A stretch of 47,042 bases of DNA from Magnetococcales bacterium DC0425bin3 (GTDB taxonomy: Bacteria; Pseudomonadota; Magnetococcia; Magnetococcales; DC0425bin3), in NCBI GenBank assembly GCA_002753665.1, contig PEAP01000014.1, positions 1 to 47,042 on the forward strand. The letters run 5' to 3'. The translations under genes and the position numbers were made by a program. Below, piece by piece: positions 1 to 9,426 of this stretch (its first letter is position 1; each line of letters begins with the position of its first letter). The notes beneath the pieces were generated by a model that saw only the letters and a list, made by a program, of their open reading frames with translations, was not told the DNA's origin and ran no database searches.

Positions 1-132
1 AGGGTGGAGGGAGGCCTCCCCCATCCATCAAGGTGACCGTGGAAGCCGGAAACCGGCTTTCATCGGTGGAGGGTGGAGGGAGGCCTCCCCCATCCATCCA
101 AAGTTACCGTGGAAGTCGCGAGGCGACTTCCA
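1..132. repeat. Dispersed hairpin plus G-tract repeat, two units
   Basis: Two copies of a G-rich segment (GGTGGAGGGTGGAGGGAGG followed by CCTCCCCCATCCATC, about 1-30 and 65-98) each sit next to a short palindrome. One palindrome has arms GAAGCCGG/CCGGCTTTC (about 41-60). The other has arms GAAGTCGC/GCGACTTC (about 113-130). Related units occur at about 15342-15455, 27050-27080, 34872-34917 and 36911-36975, so this is a dispersed family. It lies just past the end of pcm. The purine strand has several GG/GGG runs and could form a quadruplex, which is inference. Confidence 0.85.
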
Positions 133-135
133 TTC

Positions 136-810
136 TTACCAGCCATGGGCGCCGACCAGGGGCACGAAACGGCAGGATTCCAGCACTTCCCGGATTTCCC
201 CGGGACCGCGGCGCCGGGAGCGGATCAATTCCTGTCGTTGCCGGGTGCCCTCGGGGAGGACCATGGCGCCCCCCGGCGCCAGTTGCCGGGCCAGGGTGGC
301 GGGGGCGGCGGGGGCGCCGGCGGTGACCAGAATGCGGTGGAATTCCCGAGGCTGTGGCCAGCCAAGGGAGCCATCGCCGATGTGATAGCTGACATTGTGG
401 ATGCCCAGGGCCTGGAGGCGCAGGCGAGCGCTGCGGGCCAGCTCGGGTAGCCGTTCCACGGTATAGACCCGTCGGCACAACCGGGCCAGCACGGCGGTCT
501 GGTAGCCGGAGCCGGTGCCGATTTCCAGCACCTCCTCGGCGCCAGTCAGTTCCAGGGCTTCGGTCATGCGGGCGACGGTGTAGGGCTGGGACAGGGTCTG
601 GCCGCAGCCGATGGGCAGGGTGGAGTCGCTGTAGGCCCGTTCAGCCAGGGCCTCGTCCACGAACATGTGCCGGGGCAGATGCCGCATCACCTCCAGGACC
701 CGCGGGTTGCGGATGCCCCGTGCCTCCAGAAACTCCCGTACCATGCGTTCCCGGGCCCGGTCGGACACCATGCCGCTGGCCCGGAAGGAGTTCATCGAAA
801 GGTTGGCCAT
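136..810 (-). CDS. pcm: Protein-L-isoaspartate O-methyltransferase
   Basis: This cytoplasmic SAM-dependent methyltransferase of about 224 residues methylates isoaspartyl residues in damaged proteins so that they can be repaired. The SAM-binding motif VLEIGTGSGYQTAVLA is clear in the middle of the protein. The preceding GCGQTLSQPYTVARM segment is typical of Pcm. The length matches the family. The start at 810 overlaps the end of surE by 19 bases, and an alternative ATG at 797-795 would begin MNSFRASG. The order merR-surE-pcm implies one minus-strand transcript, and the surE-pcm pairing is common in proteobacteria. Confidence 0.95.
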   Translation of the reverse strand: MANLSMNSFRASGMVSDRARERMVREFLEARGIRNPRVLEVMRHLPRHMFVDEALAERAYSDSTLPIGCGQTLSQPYTVARMTEALELTGAEEVLEIGTGSGYQTAVLARLCRRVYTVERLPELARSARLRLQALGIHNVSYHIGDGSLGWPQPREFHRILVTAGAPAAPATLARQLAPGGAMVLPEGTRQRQELIRSRRRGPGEIREVLESCRFVPLVGAHGW

Positions 811-1544
811 AACGCAAGCTCTTCCATGATTGCGTCGAAGGTGGCATCGAACCGCAACGGGGTCACGGAAACATGTCCCGCCGCGACAGCCTGGTAATCA
901 TCCATGAACCGACCCCCGGTCGGCTGTTCAACCGCTTTCCAGTAGGGAGGCGGCTGTCCATCCCGGCCCCGGGGCGGCGGCATGGCGACCATGCGCCGGC
1001 CCAGGCGAGTGACGATCGGGGGTTTTACTGCAAAAATGGGGCCATTTGGAACATTTATGTTCAGGCAGGTCTCGAACGGCAGGGACCGTTCCCGCCACTG
1101 GCTGGCCACCAGCACGGCCATGCGTGCCGCCGTTTCGAAATGCCAGGGAGCCTTGCCCGCCAGGGATACCGCCAGGGCGGGCACCCCCAGCAGCACCGCC
1201 TCCCGGGCGGCGCCGACGGTGCCGGAATAGTTGACCTCGTCGGCCAGGTTGGCGCCTTCGTTGATGCCGGAGATCACCAGATCGGGCGGCTCGGGCAGCA
1301 ATTGGCGCAGGGCCACCTGGACGCAATCGGCGGGGGTGCCATCCAAGGCGAACCAGCCGTTGCCGAAGTCGCTGGCCCGGAGGGTCCGATGGGGGGTAAT
1401 GGAGTGGGAGGCGCCGCTGCGGTTGGCGTCGGGGGCCACCACGGCCACCTGGCCGATCCGTCCGAAGGTGTCGGCCAGGATTTTGAGCCCCGGGGCGTCG
1501 ATGCCGTCGTCGTTGCTGAGCAGAAAGCGCAGCGATTCATTCAT
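792..1544 (-). CDS. surE: 5'/3'-nucleotidase SurE
   Basis: This is a 250-residue survival protein SurE, a metal-dependent nucleoside-monophosphate phosphatase. The N-terminal FLLSNDDGIDAPGL carries the metal-binding Asp pair. SGASHSIT and SGINEGANLADEVNYSG are the conserved metal/substrate loops. The ATG at 1544 was chosen because homology begins immediately there with MNESLRFLLSNDDG; the frame stays open upstream but that part reads as antisense to merR. The start overlaps the merR stop by 8 bases, consistent with translational coupling, and the end overlaps pcm. Confidence 0.95.
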   Translation of the reverse strand: MNESLRFLLSNDDGIDAPGLKILADTFGRIGQVAVVAPDANRSGASHSITPHRTLRASDFGNGWFALDGTPADCVQVALRQLLPEPPDLVISGINEGANLADEVNYSGTVGAAREAVLLGVPALAVSLAGKAPWHFETAARMAVLVASQWRERSLPFETCLNINVPNGPIFAVKPPIVTRLGRRMVAMPPPRGRDGQPPPYWKAVEQPTGGRFMDDYQAVAAGHVSVTPLRFDATFDAIMEELALWPTFR

Positions 1545-1908
1545 GGCCGGAGACATCGGGCGACCCGGCGGTGAGGCTGCGGTGCAGATCGAGCAGCTCC
1601 CGATGGATGTCGTCCAGCAGTTCCTGGGCGGAGCCGCCACCGGCCGCTGCCGCGTCGGAGGATTGACGCAGATGCTCCCGGGCCCCGGAAATGGTGAAGC
1701 GTCGGTCGTAGAGCAGGTGGCGGATGCGCAGCAGGGTGTCCACGTCCCCGGGACGGTAGAACCGGCGGTTGCCACCGCGCTTCATGGGGCGGATCTGGGG
1801 AAACTCCTTTTCCCAGTAACGCAGCACATGGGGAGCCACGTTGACGATCTGGGCCACCTCCCCGATATTGAGGTAGCGCGGGTCCGAAGCGGGATGGCGG
1901 GTGGTCAT
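1537..1908 (-). CDS. MerR-family transcriptional regulator
   Basis: This 123-residue protein has an N-terminal MerR winged helix-turn-helix: LNIGEVAQIVNVAPHVLRYW and then the recognition segment GGNRRFYRPGDVDTL. A short C-terminal helical region with an Ala/Gly-rich linker follows. There are no conserved cysteines of the metal-sensing type, so the effector is unknown. It resembles the small MerR-like regulators found in alphaproteobacteria and relatives. It heads the merR-surE-pcm transcript. Confidence 0.9.
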   Translation of the reverse strand: MTTRHPASDPRYLNIGEVAQIVNVAPHVLRYWEKEFPQIRPMKRGGNRRFYRPGDVDTLLRIRHLLYDRRFTISGAREHLRQSSDAAAAGGGSAQELLDDIHRELLDLHRSLTAGSPDVSGHE

Positions 1909-2293
1909 GTTTTCTGGAACCGTGGCTCCGGCGGAGGACCGGCCGCGAGGCGCCGGCCCATGACTGTCAATCCGCCGGTCAGGCTACGGGAGGAACGGCC
2001 CGGCGTCAACGTTTTGCCGCCGGGATCGTGGGTCGGGGAGTCCGGAATTTTTGCTGGATCGCAAGACGCAACACCAGGATTTCATGACACCTTTTGGTTC
2101 ATGGGGGGGTGGGCGACTGGAACTTGTTGAAAATTTGGCGAAGATGTGGATAAATGATTTCATCGAATCCATTCGATCCGGGGCATGATGGCAATCCCGG
2201 CAGTCCGGCGCCCCGGCGGCAACCCTCTCCTGCCGGGCGGGGAACCCCATGCCCGGTCACTTTAGGGAGAGGAGCGGCGGCGAACCTCGGCTG
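1909..2293. promoter_or_regulatory. Intergenic region with DnaA-box-like site and inverted repeat
   Basis: This region separates divergent merR and the giant kinase gene. It contains a perfect match to the DnaA 9-mer on the minus strand (TGTGGATAA, 2145-2153). About 10 bases downstream is the inverted repeat ATCGAAT-CC-ATTCGAT (2162-2177). Both are in an AT-richer patch (about 2120-2180) that probably holds the kinase promoter. The inverted repeat is a candidate operator. No tRNA or convincing ORF was seen here. A single DnaA box does not make an origin. Confidence 0.45.
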
Positions 2294-5200
2294 ATGAGTT
2301 CTCCCACCACCAAGGATCCCATTCTCGTCGTCGAGGACTCCTCCAGCTTTGCGGCGCTGCTGAAGAGCCGCATCGAGGCGGCCTTGCCCGTGGAGGCAGT
2401 GATGGCCGCCTCCCTGGCCCAGGCCCGGGAGCGCATCCAGGAACGGTCGGGGGCTTTTTCCATGAGCCTGCTGGACCTCAACCTGCCCGATGCCCCGGAC
2501 GGCGAAGTCGTGGATGAGATCCTGGCCGCCAGGATCCCCGCCATCGTCCTGACCGGCCTGTACCGCAAGGATCTCCAGGACCGCATGCTGGGCAAGGGGG
2601 TGCTGGATTATTTCGTCAAGGACGGCGCCGGGGTGATCGAGGCGGTGATCCACGCCGTGGACCGCATCCGTCGCAACCAGCGCCTGCAGGTGATGGTGGT
2701 GGACGACTCCTCCAGCGCCCGCCGGCTGCTGGGCGGATTCCTGGCCCGGTTCGGCTTTCGGGTGCTGGAGGCGAAGAACGGCCGGGAGGCCATGGAGCGG
2801 CTGGAGGCGAACCGCGTCCACCTGGTGATCTCCGACTATGAAATGCCGGAGATGGACGGGCTGGCTTTCATGCGCCGGCTGCGGGCCCGGCACTCCCGGG
2901 ACGACGTGGCGGCCATCGGGCTCAGTTCCGTCGGTGAGTCCGACTTGGCGGTGCGTTTCATCAAGGCGGGGGCCAACGACTTTCTGGTCAAGCCCTACAA
3001 GCCGGAAGAACTGCTGTGCCGGGTCTACCAGAACATCGAACATACCGAACGCCACCAGGCCCTGCAATCGATCCTGACCCGGCACCGGTCGGTGCTGGAA
3101 AACGCCCTGGACGCCATCATCACCACCGACGGCCAGGGTCGGGTGCTGGACTACAATCCCGCCGCCGAAATCTTGTTCGGCTACCGGCGGGAGCAGGTGA
3201 TGGGCCGGCCGGTGGCGGACTTCGTCGTTCCTCCCGAGTTGCGGTCCCGGCACGAGGCCGGCCTGGCGAGCCACCGGGGGCGGTCCGAACCGCTCAATCT
3301 GGCCCGGCGCCTGGAGATCCAGGCAGTGCGGGCCGACGGCATGCGGGTGGACCTGCAGGTGGCCCTCATCGGGCTGACCCAGGGCGAGGAGGACCGCTTC
3401 ACCGCCTTCCTGCAGGACATCACCGACCGCAAACAACTCTTGAAATCCCTGGAGGAAACCCTGGGCGCCGCCGAGGCCGCCAACCGGGCCAAGAGCGACT
3501 TCATCGCCAACATGAGCCATGAAATCCGCACACCGATGAACGCGGTGCTGGGGTTCACCGATCTGGCCCTCAAGGGGGAGGTGCCGCCCCGGCTGCTGGA
3601 CTACCTGGGCAAGATCAAGAACGCCTCCCACAGCCTGATGGGCATCATCAACGACATCCTGGATTTCTCCAAGATGGATGCCCAGCGCCTGACCCTGGAT
3701 CCGGTCAAGTTCAGCCTGCACCACATGCTGGAGCGGATCGCCGACCTGTTCAGCCAGCAGGTGGCCGAGAAGGGGATCGAACTGGTACTCCAGGCCCCGG
3801 CCGATTTCCACGATGTCCTGCTGGGCGATGTGATGCGCCTGGAGCAGGTGCTGATCAACCTGATCCGCAACGCGGTCAAGTTCACCGAAAAAGGCACGGT
3901 GGTGGTGCGCGCCCGGCCCCTGGTCGGTGACCAGGACCAGCTCCGCCTGGAGTTCGAGGTGCGCGATACCGGCATCGGCATCGATCCGAAGATCCTGCCG
4001 GGGCTGTTTGCCCCCTTCGTCCAGGCCGACACCTCCACCACCCGCAAGTATGGGGGCACCGGTCTGGGGCTGTCGATCAGCAAACGCCTGGTCGAGCTGA
4101 TGGACGGCCGGATCGATGCCGAGAGCCAGCCGGGCGTGGGCAGCCGTTTCCACTTTCATGTGGCCATGGCCCGCCACGGCGACAACCGGCGCCGCGTGGC
4201 CGCGGTGCCGCCGGGCATGCAGGGCGAGCGGGTGCTGATGGTCACCGGCAACGTGTGGCTGGGGGAGTGGCTGCATGAGCTGACCCGGGCGGTGGGCCTG
4301 GTCCCCACCCTGGCGGCCGAGGCCCGGGAGGCCATCGCGGTTCTGCTGCGGGCCAATGGGGGCGGAGAGGAGCCCTTTCGCCATCTGCTGGTGGATGCCA
4401 ACCTCCCCGGGCCGGGAGGCGCGGCCCTGGCCGTGGAGCTGGGCGCCACCCTGCAGGCGGAAGCGCCCCGGGCGGTCACGCCCCGGATCGTCCTGATGGC
4501 GCCCTTCGGACAGGACCCCCGCAAGGGCGCTTCCGGAGCGGGAGACGCCCTGCTGGAAAAACCGGTCACCCGCCCCCGACTGATCCGGGCCCTGGTGGAA
4601 AACTGGAGCGCGGATACCACGGGGATCGACCGCCGCAGCGAGCGGATTCTGGCCAGCGAGGAGGAGACCGGGATCCGGGTCGGCGGCGGCCGGGTGTTGC
4701 TGGCGGAAAACAATGCGGTCAGCCGACAGGTGGGCCGGGAGCTGCTGGAGCGGGTGGGTCTGGTGGTGGAGACGGCCGGCGACGGGCTCCAGGCGGTGGC
4801 GATGGTGGCCAGGCATCCCTTCGACCTCGTGCTGATGGACCTCCAGATGCCCGGCCTGGACGGTCTGGCCGCCACCCGGCGCATCCGGGAGGGCGGCGGC
4901 CGGCAGGGGACGACGCTGCCCATCATCGCCCTGACCGCCCACGGCCCGCCCGAGGAGATCCAGCGCTGCCTGGCCACGGGCATGAACGGCCATCTGACCA
5001 AACCGGTACGTCCGGAACGGCTCTACGGGATGCTGGCCAAGTGGATTCCCGAAACCAGGCTGCGGCGGAATCCGGAGCTGCCGCCCGAAAAACCCGACGC
5101 GGGCGAGGGACCGGACATCGCCGGCATCGACCTGCGGGCCGGACTGGAACGGGTGGGCGGCAACCGGAAGCTCCATGGACGCCTGCTGGTGCGTTTTCTG

Positions 5201-7345
5201 GAGGAACAGGAAACCGTCGCCGAACAGGTGACCCGGGACCTGGGCGAGGGGCGCCGGTCGGAAGCCGCGGTGCGGCTGCATGTCCTGAAGGGTGCGGCAG
5301 CCAGCCTGGGCGCCGTGGGTCTCTGCCAGGCGGTCGAGGCCCTGGAAAAGGTCCTGGAAGGTCCCCCGGAGGCCTGGCGGTCGGCCCTGGCGGTGTTGGT
5401 CAACAAGGCGGAACGGCTGATGGCCCGCCTGCGGGACCGGTTCCCGGGCCCGACCCAGCCCGGGCCGGCCGAAGTCGGGCGGCCGGGGCTGGACCTGGCC
5501 CTGGATCGGGACCAGGTCGCCGAACATCTGGAGACCCTGGCGGTCCACATGGCCTTTCAGAGCCTGGAGGTGGAGCCCGCCCTCTCCCGGCTGGGAGACC
5601 TGATGGGGGAGGGACCCGGGGCGGCCGTGTTCCGCCAATTGACCCGACTGATCGAGGATTTCCACTTTCCGGAGGCCCTGGAGCTGCTGCGGCGCATGGC
5701 CGGGAGCGCGGGTCTTGACCTGGCCGCGGAGTTCAGGGTGCCCCCGGCGGCCCGGCGCGAGCGGATTCTGATCGTGGACGACCAGCCGACCAACGTGGCG
5801 CTGCTGAAGGAGGTGCTGGCGGATTTCGACCGTTGCGCGGCGCTGAATGGCCCCCAGGCGCTGGCCCTGCTGGCGGCGGGCCTGGCGCCGGACCTGATCC
5901 TGCTGGACATCATGATGCCGGAGATGAACGGCTACGAGGTCTGCCGGCGCATGAAACAGGCCGAGGGCATCCAGGGCATTCCAGTGATCTTCGTCACTGC
6001 CCGGAAGGAGGTTTCCGATCAGGCCGAGGGCTTCCGCCTGGGCGGGGTGGATTACATCACCAAGCCCTTCGATCCGGAAATCGTCAAACGGCGGGTGATC
6101 AACCACCTGGAACTGAAGCGACATCGGGATCGATTGGAAACCCTGGTCCGGGAGCGCACCCGGGAGCTGGAGGAGGCCCGCCAGGCGGCGGAACGGGGCC
6201 GGCAGGCCGCCGAGGCCGGCAACCGGGCCAAGAGCGAATTCCTGGCCACCGTGAGCCATGAAATTCGCACCCCCCTCAATTCCATCATGGGCACCAGTCA
6301 ACTGTTGCTGGAAACCACTGTCTCCCCGGAACAGCGCCAGTACCTGGAAATCGCCCACAAGGCCAGCGAGGCGCTGCTGGTCCTGGTCAATGATACCCTG
6401 GATCTGTCCAAGATCGAGGCGGGCCAGATGGTATTGGAAAAACGGCCCTTCCAACTGCACGATGTCTTCAAGTCCGCCCTGGAGATCCAGGGCATTGCCG
6501 CCCGGGGGAAGAAGATCGGTCTGTCCCTGGAACGGGGTCCCGACCTGCCGGAGCGGGTGATCGGGGACCCCGACCGGCTGCTCCAGGTGTTGATGAACCT
6601 GCTCAACAACGCCATCAAGTTCACCCATTTCGGGGAGGTGACCATGACGGTGAGCCGGGGGGAGAGAGGCCGGATCGTCTTCCAGGTGCGGGACACCGGC
6701 ATTGGCATTCCTGCCGACAAGCTGCAGCAGATCTTTCTGCCCTTCAACCAGGCCGATGCCTCCACCACCCGCCGCTACGGCGGCACCGGCCTGGGTTTGA
6801 CCATCTGCAGACGACTGGTGGAGGCCATGGGCGGCACCATCACCGTGGAGAGTCGGGTGGGAGAGGGCAGCACTTTCGAGATCCGGCTGCCCCTGCCCCC
6901 GGTGGCCGACCCAGCCCGACAAGCGGAACCGTCCGCCCCGGAAACCGGCACGACCCCCACCGCGGTCAGCCGCATTCTGCTGGCGGACGACTCCGAGGAC
7001 AACCGTGCGCTCTTCAACGCCTATCTCAAGGGCTGCGCCAGCCGGCTGGTGATGGTGGAAAACGGCGCCCAGGCGGTGTCCGCCTTCCAGAGCGATCTCT
7101 TTGACCTGGTCTTCATGGACATGCTGATGCCGGTGCAGGACGGCTTCAGCGCCACCCGGGAGATCCGCGCCTGGGAGCGGGAACAGGGACGGTTTCCCAC
7201 CCCCATCGTGGCCCTGACCGCCCTTTCGGTCAAAGAGGACCTGGAGCTGGCCCTGCAGGCCGGGTGTGACAGCTACCTGATCAAGCCGGTGCGCAAGGAA
7301 CGTTTCCTGGACACCATCCGCACCTATTGCGGAGGGGATGAATGA
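2294..7345 (+). CDS. Giant tandem hybrid sensor histidine kinase
   Basis: This 1683-residue phosphorelay protein (counted from ATG 2294; an ATG at 2249 with a GGGGA upstream is an alternative) contains two complete kinase cores. The order is REC (about 10-125, D61), REC (130-250, D181), PAS (270-385), HisKA (H409 in MSHEIRTP), HATPase (510-630, with DTGIGID and GGTGLGL), a divergent REC (640-770, D701 but no acidic pair), REC (D849), HPt (H996 in LHVLKGAAASLGA), a helical linker, REC (D1205), coiled coil, a second HisKA (H1322), a second HATPase (1425-1535) and a final REC (D1609). No transmembrane segment is seen, so it is probably cytoplasmic. Its stop overlaps the next gene's start (ATGA). 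The N-terminal half is paralogous to the kinase at 20543-23755. The input signal is unknown. Confidence 0.93.
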   Translation: MSSPTTKDPILVVEDSSSFAALLKSRIEAALPVEAVMAASLAQARERIQERSGAFSMSLLDLNLPDAPDGEVVDEILAARIPAIVLTGLYRKDLQDRMLGKGVLDYFVKDGAGVIEAVIHAVDRIRRNQRLQVMVVDDSSSARRLLGGFLARFGFRVLEAKNGREAMERLEANRVHLVISDYEMPEMDGLAFMRRLRARHSRDDVAAIGLSSVGESDLAVRFIKAGANDFLVKPYKPEELLCRVYQNIEHTERHQALQSILTRHRSVLENALDAIITTDGQGRVLDYNPAAEILFGYRREQVMGRPVADFVVPPELRSRHEAGLASHRGRSEPLNLARRLEIQAVRADGMRVDLQVALIGLTQGEEDRFTAFLQDITDRKQLLKSLEETLGAAEAANRAKSDFIANMSHEIRTPMNAVLGFTDLALKGEVPPRLLDYLGKIKNASHSLMGIINDILDFSKMDAQRLTLDPVKFSLHHMLERIADLFSQQVAEKGIELVLQAPADFHDVLLGDVMRLEQVLINLIRNAVKFTEKGTVVVRARPLVGDQDQLRLEFEVRDTGIGIDPKILPGLFAPFVQADTSTTRKYGGTGLGLSISKRLVELMDGRIDAESQPGVGSRFHFHVAMARHGDNRRRVAAVPPGMQGERVLMVTGNVWLGEWLHELTRAVGLVPTLAAEAREAIAVLLRANGGGEEPFRHLLVDANLPGPGGAALAVELGATLQAEAPRAVTPRIVLMAPFGQDPRKGASGAGDALLEKPVTRPRLIRALVENWSADTTGIDRRSERILASEEETGIRVGGGRVLLAENNAVSRQVGRELLERVGLVVETAGDGLQAVAMVARHPFDLVLMDLQMPGLDGLAATRRIREGGGRQGTTLPIIALTAHGPPEEIQRCLATGMNGHLTKPVRPERLYGMLAKWIPETRLRRNPELPPEKPDAGEGPDIAGIDLRAGLERVGGNRKLHGRLLVRFLEEQETVAEQVTRDLGEGRRSEAAVRLHVLKGAAASLGAVGLCQAVEALEKVLEGPPEAWRSALAVLVNKAERLMARLRDRFPGPTQPGPAEVGRPGLDLALDRDQVAEHLETLAVHMAFQSLEVEPALSRLGDLMGEGPGAAVFRQLTRLIEDFHFPEALELLRRMAGSAGLDLAAEFRVPPAARRERILIVDDQPTNVALLKEVLADFDRCAALNGPQALALLAAGLAPDLILLDIMMPEMNGYEVCRRMKQAEGIQGIPVIFVTARKEVSDQAEGFRLGGVDYITKPFDPEIVKRRVINHLELKRHRDRLETLVRERTRELEEARQAAERGRQAAEAGNRAKSEFLATVSHEIRTPLNSIMGTSQLLLETTVSPEQRQYLEIAHKASEALLVLVNDTLDLSKIEAGQMVLEKRPFQLHDVFKSALEIQGIAARGKKIGLSLERGPDLPERVIGDPDRLLQVLMNLLNNAIKFTHFGEVTMTVSRGERGRIVFQVRDTGIGIPADKLQQIFLPFNQADASTTRRYGGTGLGLTICRRLVEAMGGTITVESRVGEGSTFEIRLPLPPVADPARQAEPSAPETGTTPTAVSRILLADDSEDNRALFNAYLKGCASRLVMVENGAQAVSAFQSDLFDLVFMDMLMPVQDGFSATREIRAWEREQGRFPTPIVALTALSVKEDLELALQAGCDSYLIKPVRKERFLDTIRTYCGGDE

Positions 7346-9426
7346 TCACCTCCATGCCCCTGCGCTGGCGCCTGCTGGAAGCCGCGGCCGTGCTGCTGTT
7401 GCTGGCCGGCGCCTGGCTGGCGGCCATGGAGTATCTGCAACACAATGGCCGTCAGCACGATTTCATCCAGAAGGAATTCGCTCCGGCGGTGATGGTGGCC
7501 TGCGGCCGGGGATACATCAATGTGGACCGCTTCCAGGTGCCGGAACTGGAAGGGTTTCTGCGCAAGGGGATCAACCGCACGGTGGAGCGTTTCGACTGCT
7601 CTGCCCTGCCCGCCGACCTGGGCGCCATCCAGCAGCCCCTCAATTACTACAACCATGGCACCTTTCAATATCTCTGGCGCGGGGTGGGCTGGGCCTGGTC
7701 GGTGGTGGGCATCTCCTGGGAGGCACTCTACAGCGTCCAGGCCGGCTTCCATGGGCTGACGGTGCTGCTGGCCTATGGCCTATTCCGCCTGGGCTCCGGC
7801 CCCCTGTGGTCCCTGGCCGGGGGGCTGTTCATGGCCTTTTCCAGCCAGATCTTGTGGGGGGTCAAGTCGGTGCGGGACTACCCCAAGGGGGTGTTCTTCC
7901 TGGCGCTCTGGCTGATCATGGGGTGGCTGGTGAAGCGGCGCCATGGCGCCGCGGCCCTGCTGATTTTGGCGCTGCTGGGCGGGGTCCTGGTGGATGAATG
8001 CCTTGGCGTCCGCAAGGAGATCCTGGTGGCGGTGCCGGCCTTCATCGGGGTGCTGCTGCTGTTCGGCGACAGCGCCGCCGGCTGGCGTCTCCGGGCCCTG
8101 GCGGTGGCCCTGTTCCTGGGAGCGATGCTGGCCAGCGGCTGGCCGCTGTTCGAACTGATGTCCCGGGGCGGGACCCAGGGCAACGTGGCGGTGGTGGGCC
8201 AGACCACCAATTACAACCGCATCCTGGGGCTGGACAATCCGTTGTATGAAATCGCCCGGGAGCCCTGTGATTACAACGGGATTTCCCAGATCCGCCATCA
8301 TGCCCAGCGCACCCGGGGAGAGATCCTCAAACGTCCCGACCAGCACGGCTTCGAACCGGAATTCTACCGGGCCTCCGCCCGGTTCATGGAGGAGTTGATG
8401 CGGGAGTTCCCCGCCGACATGTGGATGCGGGGCCTGGGTGCCGTGGACCGCCTGAGCGACAAGGGCATCGTCAAGCAGGGCGGGGTGCTGGTGCTGCTGG
8501 CCGCCATCGGCGTGACGGCCTGGATTTCCCTGCGGCAGGGGCTGTTCCTGGGGCTGTTCGCCTTGTTGTTCTATGCCTATACCTTTCTCCAGTTCCATCA
8601 GCGCCACTATTTCCATGTCCTGGTCATCCCCCTGTGGGTGACCCTGATGCTGGCCAATGCCTTGATCCGGGGCGCCCTGTCTTGGCGGGGAGGGCGTCCG
8701 GCTTGGCTGGAAGTCCTGCTGCGCCCCGCCGTGGTCAACGGGGCGGCGGGCGCGCCCGCCGCTGTCTGGACCCGCGGTTGGCGCGCGGTGCTGCTGTGCG
8801 GAGCGATCCTGGGCGCATTGGCCTTCGGTCCGCTGCCGTTCTTGACCATCTGGCAGGCGGGCAACGTCGGGGTGCTGGTGGCCGAGGTGGAAAAGGCCCC
8901 CCTGGAAGACCTGCCCTTCACCGAAACCGCTGAACTTCCCGGCCAGGTCATGCTGCGCCTGCGGGATGTGCCCCGGGGACGGCAGGCTCCCGAGGGCACC
9001 GATTTCCTCAAGATCAACCAGCTCCACCCCGAATGGGCCATGGAGCCGGAGCCCTTCGACTATCTGCTGCTGCGGTTCCGGGCCGAACAGTGCCCCAGGA
9101 CCCGCATTCCCGTCACCATGCATCATGGGGATCCGGGCCAGAAGGAACGCAACGGTGACTATGTCCCCTGGCCGTTCGTGGTGCCCCTGGAACGGGGTGA
9201 AACCCGGTTCTACCATCCGGTGTTCAACGTCCAGCGGCCGATGCTGGGGCTGGCCGGCATCTCCCTGCCCCGGGACGCCCGGAGCTGCCTGACCCAGTTG
9301 GCCCGGGTAACCCAGGCGCCCCCGCTGGTGGTTCTCCCCACCCTGATGTTGCCCTACAACTGGATGACCCTGCCTCGGCGGCTGTCGTTCGGCCTGGCCG
9401 AGACCTGGGGTGAATGGGAGGGATGA
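7342..9426 (+). CDS. Polytopic membrane protein, possible GT-C type glycosyltransferase
   Basis: This 694-residue protein has an N-terminal membrane anchor and about ten further hydrophobic segments, followed by a soluble C-terminal domain of roughly 170 residues. The topology (many TM helices, a large first loop with acidic and aromatic residues, a C-terminal periplasmic-type domain) resembles GT-C glycosyltransferases, but I see no diagnostic motif, so the assignment is tentative. The ATG shares bases with the kinase stop (ATGA), and the gene's own stop overlaps the next start. The next gene is another GT-C-like protein, suggesting a shared role in cell-envelope glycan assembly. Confidence 0.75.
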   Translation: MITSMPLRWRLLEAAAVLLLLAGAWLAAMEYLQHNGRQHDFIQKEFAPAVMVACGRGYINVDRFQVPELEGFLRKGINRTVERFDCSALPADLGAIQQPLNYYNHGTFQYLWRGVGWAWSVVGISWEALYSVQAGFHGLTVLLAYGLFRLGSGPLWSLAGGLFMAFSSQILWGVKSVRDYPKGVFFLALWLIMGWLVKRRHGAAALLILALLGGVLVDECLGVRKEILVAVPAFIGVLLLFGDSAAGWRLRALAVALFLGAMLASGWPLFELMSRGGTQGNVAVVGQTTNYNRILGLDNPLYEIAREPCDYNGISQIRHHAQRTRGEILKRPDQHGFEPEFYRASARFMEELMREFPADMWMRGLGAVDRLSDKGIVKQGGVLVLLAAIGVTAWISLRQGLFLGLFALLFYAYTFLQFHQRHYFHVLVIPLWVTLMLANALIRGALSWRGGRPAWLEVLLRPAVVNGAAGAPAAVWTRGWRAVLLCGAILGALAFGPLPFLTIWQAGNVGVLVAEVEKAPLEDLPFTETAELPGQVMLRLRDVPRGRQAPEGTDFLKINQLHPEWAMEPEPFDYLLLRFRAEQCPRTRIPVTMHHGDPGQKERNGDYVPWPFVVPLERGETRFYHPVFNVQRPMLGLAGISLPRDARSCLTQLARVTQAPPLVVLPTLMLPYNWMTLPRRLSFGLAETWGEWEG

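Noticed and set aside
1909-2248. Possible tRNA downstream or upstream of the merR gene
   Set aside because: No cloverleaf, T-loop or acceptor-stem pairing could be drawn.
2099-6922. A 1600-codon open frame on the minus strand opposite the giant kinase
   Set aside because: It is rich in Gln, Gly, Pro and His with no recognisable domain and is antisense to clear kinase motifs. Such frames are an artefact of high GC with biased third positions.
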